DNA from: Megaustenia siamemsis
Taxonomy: Eukaryota > Mollusca > Gastropoda > Stylommatophora > Ariophantidae
Assembly (NCBI GenBank): GCA_032433765.1
Contig: JAVIAB010000051.1
Span: 148,083,275-148,147,274 of the forward strand
Length of the DNA: 64,000 nucleotides
Direction of reading: 5' to 3'
Below the pieces are notes generated by a model. That model made no database searches, was not told where the DNA came from, and saw only the letters and a program-made list of their open reading frames with translations. The position numbers were made by a program, and so were the translations under genes. Below, in pieces: positions 35,032 to 45,402 of the stretch. Within the stretch, counting starts at the first letter, position 1, and each line of letters starts with the position of its first letter.

Positions 35032-35140
35032 GTTTGGTTGCTAATTATTATGGTTGCTAATTATTATGGTTGCTAATTATTATGGTTGCTAATTATTATG
35101 GTTGCTAATTATTATGGTTGCTAATTATTATGGTTGCTAT
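35032..35140. repeat. 16-bp tandem repeat inside RTE-a
   Basis: About 6.5 near-identical copies of GGTTGCTAATTATTAT. The long RTE-a copy has one TTGGTTGTTAATTCGTAT-type stretch at this place (reverse of 29020-29040). Confidence 0.93.
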
Positions 35141-35317
35141 TTGTTGCCGGTACATGTTTGTTTTTATAATTCTCAGATCCTTGCCATCAATGTTTCATTT
35201 CTCCAGCATATTCATTATTTCCACATGCTTTACTTTGTCAAATGCGCGTGTATAGTCTATAAAGCACATATATAGATCTTTCTTTACCGCTATAGCGTTT
35301 TCTATCAATGTTCTAAG

Positions 35318-37079
35318 GATCTCGGCAGCGATTTATCATTTCTGTTGTTGACCTTCTGCCAAGCCATTCTCTTAAGCTGTCTGTTATTTTCTCTCTTTGC
35401 TTCCCTCTATCTCTTCGTCCCTCAATTTTTTCAGTTGTTACAATATATTCCAGTTGTTCTCTTCTCATTACATGGCCTAAAAATGATGATTGTTTCTTCC
35501 TAATATTGGAAATTAGCTCGCTTTGACCTCTCTCAGAACATCTTCATTACTCTTCTTAGCTGTCCATGGTACTCTCAACATTCTTCTGTAAAACCACATT
35601 TCTACAGACTCCAGTGATTTTCTTATCTGTTGTCCTATTGTCCATGATTCGCATCCATATGTTAAGACTGGCTCTACATAACATTTGAGAACTCTTTTTC
35701 TTTTTTCTATTGTCAAAAATTGATTGCATAGTATCTTCCTCATTTTTTGGAAAGCTGCTTTTGCCTGAGCCATTCTGCATCTTGCCTCTTTTGTACATCT
35801 TCCGTCTGAGGTTAACAAAGTTCCCAAATATTGAAATCCATTTACCTGTTTTAATATTGTTCCACTTGTCTTTAATTTGCAATGACGTGATGTCTTTTTT
35901 TTTGTTGTTACCATTACCTCTGTCATTTTGCTATTAAGGCTGAGTCCTTTATTTTTGCTTTCTTTCACCATAATGTCCAACATTTCTTGTAACTCATTTT
36001 CACTCTTAGCGATTAAGACTGTATCATCAGCATACCTTAGATTATTTATATTATGACCTCCAATTGTTATCCCAGGCATGTCCCTTTAGGATCTTAAAAT
36101 AATCTCACTATAAATATTAAACAAATCTGGTGACAGCACACAACCTTGTCTAACACCCTGCTTTATTTGTTGAAACATACCCAATTGGTTTCCACTTCTT
36201 ATGGCCGCTGTTTGTTGCCAGTACATGTTCTTTATTATTCTTAGATCTTTGCTGTCTACGTTTATGCTTTCTAAAATTTTGATTATTTCTTGGTGCTTTA
36301 CTTTGTCAAATGCCTTGGTGTAATCTATGTAACATAGATATAGATCTGTTTTCACCTCTATGGCTCTTTCTACTAAAGATCTTATGATATAAATGGCATT
36401 GCTTGTACCTTTATCTCTAACAAAACAACACTGCTCATCGCTAATTTCTGGACTGATTTTGTTTCGCACTCTTCGCATGATGATTCTTAGTAATATCTTA
36501 GTCATATGACTCATAAGACTTATTGTGCCATGATCATCGCATTCAATCGCACCCGATTTCTTTGGTAGGGCTATGAATATTGATTTGAGCATGTCGTCTG
36601 GTATGTATCCGCTGTTGTAGGTATAATTCAATATTTTTGTTATTATTTCTATTCCAAAATCACCCATGGCTTCAATCTCTTCTTTAGTTATATTATCTGG
36701 TCCAGGAGCTTTGCCTGCTTTCATATTGCGCAAGGCGTCTTCCACTTCTTCTCTGAGTATTTCTGGTCCTTCTCCATTATCCTTAATATTTACTTCCGTT
36801 CGTTCATCATTATAAAGATCTTTAATGTATTCTGTCCATCGTTCCCTTATGTTTTCTTGATCAATCAACAGTCCTCCTTCCTTTGATCTTAGACATCCAT
36901 TTATTTATTGCGTTTTTCTTCCTGTTAATTCCTCAATTTGTTTGTTTATAGCTTTAGCATCTCCTTTTTGTTGCATTTCAATTTCTCTGCATGTCTCTTT
37001 TAGACATGCTTCTTTTGCTTCATTGCATTTTACTACAATTTCTTTATTTAATCTGTTATACTCATCTTTATTTTCTTTC
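35318..37079 (-). mobile_element. RTE-c LINE, linker to C-terminus
   Basis: The longest RTE-c copy. It lacks the endonuclease and the last 45 or so bases of the 3' end, which are replaced by the RTE-a fragment. The order on the minus strand is charged linker (37075-36870), reverse transcriptase (36868-35980), then the C-terminal domain to about 35320. Confidence 0.9.
35513..36868 (-). pseudogene. RTE-c reverse transcriptase, one in-frame stop
   Basis: Two open segments (36868-36086 and 36079-35513) lie in the same frame and are separated only by a TAA at 36086-36088. The first carries [21 protein letters not shown], a SDEQCCFV segment, [14 protein letters not shown] and [14 protein letters not shown]. 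The second begins with NNLRYADDTVLIAK (YADD) and continues with FQYLGTLLTSDGRC and FYRRMLRVPW. The frame is lost near 35515, where a few bases present in the copy at 31195 are missing. Apart from these two lesions the reverse transcriptase is well preserved, so the copy is fairly recent. It lies head-to-tail with an RTE-a fragment. Confidence 0.88.
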
Positions 37080-37290
37080 AGTGATACAAAGTATGATAAT
37101 ATACATTGTAATAAATTGTATATCAGTGATACAAACTATGAGAATATTAGTGTATTTTAGAGAGGACGTTTTGATAATGCTGCAGTGTGTTTGTGATATA
37201 AACAATGAGAATATGCGAAATTATAGCCGTAAAAACTCTGAAAGTATCACTGAGTTTCATTACTACAAATTCGGAGAATATACGTCTAAT
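37080..37290. repeat. Diverged 34-bp minisatellite units (right flank)
   Basis: GTGATACAAAGTATGATAAT and similar ACAAACTATGAGAATAT units match the diverged units at 33400-34100. The LINE block 34141-37079 therefore lies inside, or between two parts of, the 34-bp array. Confidence 0.7.
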
Positions 37291-38084
37291 CTAGAGATCT
37301 AACTTTTAAAATGAAAGTGTACCATAGTTCTGTGAGTGTAGATGTAATTTTGTGATGAAATTGTAAGTTTTCTATGTATGAGAGTTGTCCATTACAAACT
37401 ACTCTGAATCCCTGATGTAGTTTTGTGTTGCCGACTCTGTTAGTGAGTTTCCTGCATGTATACTGTTGATTTCAACTCTGATAAAGCACATTTATTTCAG
37501 CTATGAAAACTGTGTTCATATGGTTGAGCTTATAATAACAAACCACGTTCGTGATGTAGTTTATATTCAGTGAAACCTTTTGACTTTCTTATGTCATTAT
37601 TGTAAACAGAGATAGTTTTTCGTTCTTGTTTTAAATAAAACGTCGTGTTTGTTTATGTGTTTGTTTTTATTTAAAGCTGCAAGAGTAGATTATTTTTTGG
37701 AGCTGATAACACAGCTCTCTGTACAAACGCACCGGTGTGATAATTGCTTTTATCACGTAACCATATGTGTACACTTATGATTGTAGTATATCGATAGTTA
37801 CATTGATGGCGTTCCTGTCCAAGTTGATTATTATTCCTACTTTTGTGAAGTTTAATTCGAAACTGATACAGTATCAGAACTGCATCCTCATGAATATTAA
37901 TGTTATACATAACACAGAAACGTGGAGAGCTTTCAAAACGTTTCCCTGGAGAACGCATGTCATCAACACTGAGCCCATGAGGCTGGACTATCAGATCTGT
38001 CGCTACTACAAACCCCTGGTGTTCTGAACTGTAGATATATATATATTAGCTTTTATTGCTTTTAGAGCTTTTCTGTTTTGCGCA

Positions 38085-38122
<38 letters not shown>

Positions 38123-38374
38123 CCTCTCTCTCTCTCATTATATATATATAATCTGAGATCGCTACTAGAACATATCAAGTTATAACCGCTTGAAACGTCA
38201 TATTCAGTATAAATGTAGGTGACGCAGATAGAGGAATATAGTTTACAGCCAACCAGTTCTGTAGACAAATAAAGTAGTAGACGTCAATGCCGGACATAAG
38301 TTAGACATTCTGCCCCATGTGGATACTGCCAAGGCAGGACTTACTATGCTCATTCTCAAACCACAATTCCCTGT
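37291..38374. other. Unassigned sequence with CT and TA microsatellites
   Basis: Unique sequence to about 38030; the 95- and 86-codon frames at 37671-38027 overlap on opposite strands and show no motif. A (CT)n tract (38086-38136) with a TATATATA end follows. No gene is supported. Confidence 0.45.
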
Positions 38375-38659
38375 TAAAGAAAAAAAATAGGCCATGTACC
38401 TCAGTCACGCCAACATGTACCTCCGTCACGCCAAGTGGCGTAAAGGGAATATGGTGTTAGTGACCATAAATTTTACAGACGTTCGACAGATGATTTTTGG
38501 GGTAATGTGATCGGTATTACGCCCGTGCCGCTTTACTTTCCCAGAAGAAAATCCGGTACGCATTAAGGCCTGGTGAACCGGAAGCCGTCGGTTGGGATCG
38601 AACCCTACCTCTTGTCCTTTGTAGTCCAGTTCACTAACCACTGAGCTATCGCGGCTCCC
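38375..38659 (-). mobile_element. SINE-1 (tRNA-derived), full-length
   Basis: Flanked by a perfect 12-base duplication, ACAATTCCCTGT, at 38363-38374 and 38660-38671. On the minus strand the head has an A box TAGCTCAGTGG and a B box GGTTCGATCCC, both consensus. The element is 285 bp because about 20 bases near its 3' end (ATGTACCTCMGTCACGCCA) are duplicated in tandem. Confidence 0.94.
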
Positions 38660-38811
38660 ACAATTCCCTGTAGGTCAAGTAAAAATCCCTTAAACCTGCA
38701 GGCAGAAACCATATCTTTAAGGCAAACAATTGGCCCGCTCTGACCATCAGTGTGATAGTTGTTTTTTAAGAAAACAGTTCAAAGTTATAGTTATAGTTAC
38801 TTGAAGGCCTC

Positions 38812-38936
38812 GGTATCACTGCAAACGATTAGAAATGTATAATTGCTTAACCGCCCGTGTTAGTGGAATCATCAGAATTAACATTTCATCGAATATCCAA
38901 ACACAAAAAGAAGTTACAATCGCAGCAAACATAGCA
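38812..38936. repeat. REP-C dispersed repeat, copy 2
   Basis: Second copy of the REP-C sequence at 4593-4725 (CGGTATCACTGCAAACG, AACCGCCCGTG, GGAATCATCAGAATTAA). It lies about 150 bases after SINE-1. A short 17-18-bp triplicate with ATATAGGGTTCA-CCA follows at about 38938-38995. Confidence 0.75.
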
Positions 38937-39171
38937 TGATATAGGGTTCACCCAGATATAGGGTTCAGCCAAATATAGGTTCACCCAGTTATATGAATAT
39001 TGTGCTGTACAATGATGTCTGAATCTCCTCAAGAAACCATATTCTGACTTATCTCGTAACACAGGCGCAGCGTATATACCTTCATCACCAACTTCAAAAC
39101 AGTCAGCTTTTAGCTCGTGAATTCACGTTTTTGTATATTAATTGTACTTCCATCCTAGAATCGCAATGGCA

Positions 39172-39501
39172 GGGGGCCTCGGTAGCCTAGTTGGGAAAAC
39201 CACCCGACTGGACTACCGACGTTCGGACAACCCGTGTTCAATTCCCGCTGGGAGCAGTGTGAATTGTACTCGTGGTTGGAATAAAAAAAAACCCACGGTC
39301 GACCCAGCCGTTGGCAGAAATGAGTACCAGGGTATTACCCTGGGAAGGTGAGGAATGTCGCTTCGCATCTGAGTTTCGATGCTTGAGGCGACACTATACA
39401 GAAATATCCGAACATTTCTGGATAGGCAGCCGAGCACATATGGGTGTAAACTCGCGTGCTAAGACGCCGGTTCAAGTCTCGTACTTTACTTTTACCTTTA
39501 G
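39172..39501 (+). mobile_element. SINE-2 (compound tRNA-derived), copy 2, with TSD
   Basis: A 330-bp element between CGCAATGGCA (39162-39171) and CGCAATGACA (39502-39511), a duplication with one mismatch. The head GGGGGCCTCGGTAGCCTAG with B box TGTTCAATTCCC is tRNA-like. A second tRNA-like unit near the 3' end (CTCGCGTGCTAAGACG then GGTTCAAGTCTC) precedes a TACTTTACTTTTACCTTT tail. The second copy is at 8686-9011. Confidence 0.9.
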
Positions 39502-39511
39502 CGCAATGACA

Positions 39512-39640
39512 CTCTTGCCAAAGTCCTGCGCGTGGTCGTGTGGCGAACTCCACTGTTTTTTGGCTGAAAAGCCGGTGTACGGTGTTCGAAACCCGCGGTA
39601 GGCAAGAAAGAATTTAGTCTATCGGGGGTGAAATAAACAT
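39512..39640 (+). mobile_element. Further tRNA-like SINE fragment (candidate)
   Basis: TGGTCGTGTGG (about 39533) resembles an A box, and GTGTTCGAAACCCG (39583) a B box, at a spacing of about 45 bases, followed by an A-rich stretch. It starts directly after the SINE-2 target duplication. No second copy was seen. Confidence 0.4.
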
Positions 39641-39775
39641 CCTGAGTCTCACACGTCGCGGCGACATCTTTGAACAAGCGGCCTTTATCTCTTTCGTGAG
39701 TCCCCTGACATACGCCAGCAATGGTAATATGTGTGGTAAAGATAGTTTTTTGTTGTTGATTGTCGTCTTCACATT

Positions 39776-40160
39776 AAAGGTTGGCTACCATGGAGTGGCA
39801 TTCACCTATGTCTCTTGCTTTGATGGTGCAGGTTGTCATAGGCTGACTTGTCCATCTTTTGGTGTTACTTGTCCATGTTAGTCTTGGTCTGCCTTTGCCT
39901 TCTTTACCTTGTATTTTCCCTTCTAAGATTACTTTTAGTAGCCTGCTGTGTCTTTTAACATGTCCCAGAAATCTCATTTGTCTTGTTTGAATTGTATTTA
40001 GTAGTTCTCTTTTCATTTTTAGCTGTTTTAAGATTTCATCGTTTCTTTTCATCCTGTCGATCTTTGTTCCTATTCTTCTATAAATCCACATTTCAAAGGA
40101 TTCACTTTTCGTTTCTATTTTCTTGTCTAATATCCATTATTCTGCAACATACAGGAATTT
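39776..40160 (-). mobile_element. RTE-b LINE 3' fragment
   Basis: The minus strand encodes the RTE-b C-terminus (MRFLGHVKRHSRLLKVILEG, then a RPRLTWTSNTKRW segment), matching 6557-6793 and 25250-25600. It is truncated near 40160, where a TA run begins. Confidence 0.87.
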
Positions 40161-40163
40161 TGA

Positions 40164-40186
40164 AAATTTATATATATATATATATA
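40164..40186. repeat. (TA)n microsatellite
   Basis: A short TA tract at the 5' break of the RTE-b fragment. Confidence 0.9.
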
Positions 40187-40913
40187 GCTCAATATTGCCT
40201 CAACATAATTATGCCATTTTCTATTTCATGACAACCTTTTCTTTATTGTCACTGCAACATTGCCCACCTATCACATTGTTTTTATTTTCAGGCCATGGGT
40301 TCCACAATATTTAAACGGGTCTCAATTTTGTCTAGTGAATGTCTCATGGCATCGATATCTTCAGTGTAGACTATGGCCTGAGCCAGTAAATACCGTCATT
40401 ACACTGACAGCAGACGCAGCATTCATCTCTTCTTGATGGCATCTCTTGTACAGGCCACTATTATCAGCATTCTTGTATTCTGAACGCGCTAAAAGTGCTC
40501 ACTTTGACATGAACAGTGTAATGATCACTTATCACTGACAAAAGCAACTGCCTGTACATAATGAAACGTAATCTTTGGTCCAGATTAGCCTCAGCTATTG
40601 TTTTTGAGAACTGCAAGACGTTGCTTGCATCTCTCTACGGTGTGATGTACATGGCAATTATGTAGTCGAATGTCAATCTCAGAGGTATCACATTCTCTCA
40701 TCTAGAGATGGATCAATGCTAGAGCATTAGTTGCTAAACAGAATTACTGAGGACAAGATACTCGGGTCTGTCTGATTACAGGTTTCACACAGCCTTCAAT
40801 TGAAACTCGATTGGGGGGGGGGGTGAAATACAGCACTGGTATATTACTGGTCATATTACCGAAAAATGTCTAGAGGATAAAGCAAATATATATAAGCACT
40901 AAAGCTTAATACC
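40187..40913. other. No recognisable feature
   Basis: Unique sequence with a G-run at about 40812-40823. No supported gene or element. Confidence 0.4.
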
Positions 40914-43051
40914 ATGTACCGAACTAGGTCCCTGTACCCCACTGGGTCCTATACCCCACAAGGTTCCTGTACCCGACTGGGTCTTGTACCCCACTAGGTT
41001 CCTGTACCCCACTGGGTCTTGTACCCAACTAGGTTCCTGTACCCCACTGGGTCCTGTACCCTACTGAGTCCTGTACCCCACTAGGTTCCTGTACCCCACT
41101 AGGTTTCTGTACCCCACTGGGCCCTGTACCCCACTTGGTTCCTGTACCCCACTGGGTCTTGTACCCGACTAGGTTCCTGTACCCCACTGGTTCCTGTACC
41201 CCACTGGGCCATGTACCCCACTTGGTTCCTGTACCCGACTGGTTCCTGTACCCCACTGGGCCATGTACCCCACTAGGTTCCTGTACCCCACTGGTTCCTG
41301 TACCCCACTAGGTTCCTGTACCCCACTGGTTCCTGTACCCCACTGGTTCCTGTACCCCACTTGGTTCCTGTACCCCACTGGTTCCTGTACCCCACTAGGT
41401 TCCTGTACCCCACTGGTTCCTGTACCCCACTAGGTTCCTGTACCCCACTGGTTCCTGTACCCCACTTGGTTCCTGTACCCCACTGGGTCTTGTACCCGAC
41501 TAGGTTCCTGTACCCCACTAGGTTCCTGTACCCCACTGGTTCCTGTACCCCACTGGGTCTTGTACCCAACTAGGTTCCTATACCCCACTAGGTTCCTGTA
41601 CCCCACTGGTTCCTGTACCCCACTAGGTTCCTGTACCCCACTGGGCCCTGTACCCCACTTGGTTCCTGTACCCCACTGGGTCTTGTACCCGACTAGGTTC
41701 CTGTACCCCACTGGTTCCTGTACCCCACTGGGCCATGTACCCCACTTGGTTCCTGCACCCCACTGGTTCCTGTACCCCACTTGGTTCCTGTACCCCACTT
41801 GGTTCCTGTACCCCACTGGTTCCTGTACCCCACTTGGTTCCTGTACCCCACATGGTTCCTGTACCCCACTTGGTTCCTGTACCCCACTTGGTTCCTGTAC
41901 CCCACTGGTTCCTGTACCCCACTTGGTTCCTGTACCCCACTGGTTCCTGTACCCCACTGGTTCCTGTACCCCACTGGTTCCTGTACCCCACTAGGTTCCT
42001 GTTCCCCACTTGGTTCCTGTACCCCACTGGTTCCTGTACCCCACTGGTTCCTGTACCCCACTTGGTTCCTGTACCCCACTGGTTCCTGTACCCCACTAGG
42101 TTCCTGTACCCCACTTGGTTCCTGTACCCCCACTGGTTCCTGTACCCCACTAGGTTCCTGTACCCCACTAGGTTCCTGTACCCCACTAGGTTCCTGTACC
42201 CCACTGGTTCCTGTACCCCACTGGTTCCTGTACCCCACTGGTTCCTGTACCCCACTGGGTCTTGTACCCAACTAGGTTCCTGTACCCCACTGGTTCCTGT
42301 ACCCCACTAGTTCCCTGTACCTCACTGGGTCCTGTACCCCACAAGGTCCCTTTACCTCACTGGGTCCTGTACCCCACTGGGTCTTGTACCCAACTAGGTT
42401 CCTGTACCCCACTGGTTCCTGTACCCCACTGGTTCCTGTACCCCACTGGTTCCTGTACCCCACTGGTTCCTGTACCCCACTAGGTTCCTGTACCCAACTA
42501 GGTTCCTGTACCCCACTAGGTTCCTGTACCCCACTAGGTTCCTGTACCCAACTAGGTTCCTGTACCCCACTGGTTCCTGTACCCCACTAGGTTCCTGTAC
42601 CCCACTGGTTCCTGTACCCCACTGGGTCTTGTACCCAACTAGGTTCCTGTACCCCACTGGTTCCTGTACCCCACTAGTTCCCTGTACCTCACTGGGTCCT
42701 GTACCCCACAAGGTCCCTTTACCTCACTGGTTCCTGTACCCCACTGGGTCTTGTACCCAACTAGGTTCCTGTACCCACTGGTTCCTGTACCCCACTAGGT
42801 TCCTGTACCCCACTGGTTCCTGTACCCCACTGGGTCTTGTACCCAACTAGGTTCCTGTACCCCACTGGTTCCTGTACCCCACTAGTTCCCTGTACCTCAC
42901 TGGGTCCTGTACCCCACAAGGTCCCTTTACCTCACTGGGTCCTGTACTCCACTAGGTCCCTGTACTTCACTGGGTCCTGTACCCCACTAGGCTCCTGTAC
43001 CTCACTGGGTCCTGTACCCCACTAGGTCCCTGTACCCCACTGGGTCCCTGC
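40914..43051. repeat. 17/18-bp minisatellite (CCCCACTGGTTCCTGTA), about 2.1 kb
   Basis: About 120 copies of CCCCACTGGTTCCTGTA (17 bp) and 18-bp forms CCCCACTAGGTTCCTGTA, CCCCACTTGGTTCCTGTA and CCCCACTGGGTCTTGTA. A marker block beginning CCCCACTAGTTCCCTGTACC occurs at 42302, 42669 and 42877, showing duplication of multi-unit segments. All frames stay open over long stretches on both strands; these valine/proline- or glycine-rich frames (up to 210 codons) are artefacts. Confidence 0.97.
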
Positions 43052-43555
43052 ATTCCACTGGAAGTGACGTTTTTTTCTTTTCACTACTTTGTTAAAGCTC
43101 TGATCAATTAATGAGACATCAGAGAGCACCACTCTCCGCCCTCTAAAGACAATTTCCTTACTTGTGCTTAGTAGACGTTCTCCTGTGAGATGTACCAAAC
43201 CTAAGATTAGTCGCAAAAATTATTGAATCTCGTAGGTCATTTCGATTGTACTAGAGTTGGTCCTCTGTGCCGATCTGTCGCCTGCGAAGGTTAATGTTCT
43301 TCATGCTCCACCAGGTTGGATATTTGAGAGGAGCTGAGTTTTCACATCAGACGTGAGTTTGTTATTTATTTTTTTTCTCAGCAACTTCTACACACAAGCT
43401 TCAATCGGTTCAGATGAACAGAATGAGTACCCCGACTTTAGTTTGGGGAGGAGAATGCGAGAGTGAGTGAGGGAGAAAGGTAGAGAGATAACGAGTTATT
43501 TAGATAGAGAGCATTGGGTTTCTATACTTCCTCCGCCCCGAAGATGTGACCAAGA
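43052..43555. other. No recognisable feature
   Basis: Unique spacer between two minisatellites. No gene is supported. Confidence 0.4.
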
Positions 43556-44255
43556 GAAGTGGAGTTCCTACACAGCACTCTCCTCTATATCCCACTATGC
43601 TTTACGATCTTCTTCCCTATACTCCACTCTTCCCTACACTCCACGCTCCCTACACTCCACTCTTCCCTATACTCCACTCTCCCCCATACTCCACTCTCCC
43701 TACACTCTACTCTTCCCTATACTCCACTCTCCCTACACTCCACTCTTCCCTATACTCCACTCTCCCTACACTGCACTCTCTCCTACACCCCACTCTGCTC
43801 TACGATCCTCTTCCCTATACTCCACTCTCCCTACACTCCACTCTTCCATATATTCCACTCTTCCAACGCTCCACTCTTCCCTATACTCCACTCACCACTA
43901 CACTCCACTCTCCCTACAGAGCACTATCCCCTACACCTCACTCTGCTCTACGATCCTCTTCCCTATGCTTCACTCTTCCCTATACACCACTCACCCTACA
44001 CTCCACTCTTCCCTATGCTCCACTTTCCCTAAACTCCACTCTTCCCTATACTCCACTTCCCCTACACTCCACTCTTCCATATACTCTACTCTTCCTACAC
44101 TCCATTCTTCCCTATACTCCACTACCCCAACACTCTACTCTTCCCTATATTGCACTCTCCCTACACTCCACTCTCCCCAACACTCCTCTCTCCCCTACAC
44201 TCCACTATCCCCCACACTCCTCTCTCCCCTACACTCCACTCTCCCCTCCACCCCT
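43556..44255. repeat. CT-rich 16/17-bp minisatellite (TACACTCCACTCTCCC)
   Basis: About 40 variable copies of TACACTCCACTCTCCC or TATACTCCACTCTTCCC. Every 150 bases or so an ACTCTGCTCTACGATCCTCT-type segment recurs (near 43600, 43795, 43942), which gives a loose higher order. The 286-, 266- and 157-codon serine/threonine/proline/leucine-rich frames are products of the repeat. Confidence 0.93.
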
Positions 44256-44553
44256 TCACCCTGGACACACTGTAATCTTATATACATTCAGTTTACGCGT
44301 CATTATCTCAGACAGGACTTCCCATAGAAACATTACAGTTAGATAACACAAGTACTTTAGTTACTCATTAGCAAAAATTAGCATAACATTCTGACTAAAG
44401 GTCGTTCCTCGCGCCACATCGTTCCTTATGAATTAACTGAATTCGGTTATTCTACTCCAGCAAGCATGTCATAGATTATTCTTTCACATGATCTCAGTTC
44501 TTAGTTACTTGGTGTAGGACAGAAACAATAAAAACAATGCAAGCGTGCATTAT
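44256..44553. other. No recognisable feature
   Basis: Unique AT-rich spacer. Confidence 0.4.
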
Positions 44554-44616
44554 CATCATAATCATGTGCCATATCGGTTGGCGCAGGTGATCATGTCCTT
44601 CCACAATTTTCTGTCC

Positions 44617-44712
44617 AAAGTAAAGTAAAGTACCCGTCACGCCAAGTGCCGTATAGGGAATATGGTGTTAGTGACCATCAATTTTACAGACTTTCGGTAT
44701 ATGATTTTTGCC
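44617..44712 (-). mobile_element. SINE-1 3' half
   Basis: AAAGTAAAGTAAAGTACCCG (a TTTAC-repeat tail on the minus strand) leads into the SINE-1 body up to TGATTTTTG. The tRNA-like head is missing and REP-E follows directly. Confidence 0.82.
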
Positions 44713-44790
44713 GTACTTGGAATATGAGGAAACTGCAACAAGGAATTCTTTTCAGACAGATTCTCTGCGATTTCTGCCGTCTTTTGGCCG
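44713..44790. repeat. REP-E short dispersed repeat, copy 2
   Basis: ACTTGGAATATGAGGAAACT and the next 25 bases match 4912-4955. The copy is joined to a truncated SINE-1 and lies inside RTE-a. Confidence 0.6.
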
Positions 44791-45402
44791 GAGGTTTTTG
44801 ACTGTTTTCCATGACACTAAGCTATCCAGTATTTTCTCTCAATGTGGTCCGATCTCTCTTTTTCTCTATGTTGCCAGTTGTAACCACGCATTTCAACTTT
44901 CCTCTTCTGATGATGTGTCCGAAAAATGTTGATTCTTTCTTCCTGATGTTTTTTTAGGATCTCCCTTTTTTGTGTTGGCCTCTTTGAGAATTTCCTCATT
45001 GGTCTTTTTTTAGCTGTCCAGGGAAATTTCAACATTCTTCTGAGAAATCTCTTCTCTGTGGTGGTCTCTAATCGCCTTTTCATTTGTTTGTCTACTGTCC
45101 ATGATTCGCTTCAATAGGTCAGAATTGGCTCTATATAATACAGATGAAGGCTTTTACCCACTTCTATTGACTTAGACTTTTTGCATAAGATGTTTTTAAT
45201 TTTCTGAAATGCTATTTTGATCTGAGCTATTCTGCTTTTTATTTCTGTGGTGCATCTTCCATCTGATGTTATTATTGTGCCAGGTATTTGACGTGTTGCA
45301 ACTGTTTCATATTTGTCCTGTTTATTTTTATGTTACATAATGGTGATGATATTTCTTCGATATGACCATTACTTCTGTTTTCTTACTATTCAGACTGAGA
45401 CC

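Larger units (their letters stand above)
34238..35317 (-). mobile_element. RTE-a fragment with internal minisatellite expansions
   Basis: Minus-strand RTE-a from a FIDYTRAFDKVKH-like segment (about 35245) through a degraded QGCVLS region (35000), RYSDDTVLIAE (34890; Ala of YADD changed to Ser) and GKKQSPP to the CATCATCATG tail at 34238. Two tandem arrays (34310-34437 and 35032-35140) lie inside it, each grown from local LINE sequence. Its 5' end joins RTE-c at about 35317. Confidence 0.88.
44554..45402 (-). mobile_element. RTE-a 3' fragment, interrupted by SINE-1/REP-E
   Basis: Minus-strand RTE-a C-terminus with the CATCATAATCATG tail at 44554, the ATGATC-type block, then an interruption at 44617-44790. 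It resumes with FLRRM- and TKKRPMR-like segments and reaches the post-YADD region (GACTGAGACCT at 45395). There its 5' end meets the 25-bp satellite. Confidence 0.85.

Noticed and set aside
37671..38027. 95- and 86-codon frames on opposite strands
   Set aside because: They overlap each other, have no motifs, no splice context and no repeat match. Insufficient support for a gene.
41029..43025. Proline/valine- or glycine-rich frames up to 210 codons on both strands
   Set aside because: All lie in the 17/18-bp array; every frame is open because the unit lacks stops. There is no sign of coding selection.
43467..44346. 286- and 266-codon forward frames rich in Ser, Thr, Pro and Leu
   Set aside because: Overlapping frames over one CT-rich minisatellite. 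The unusual composition comes from the repeat.
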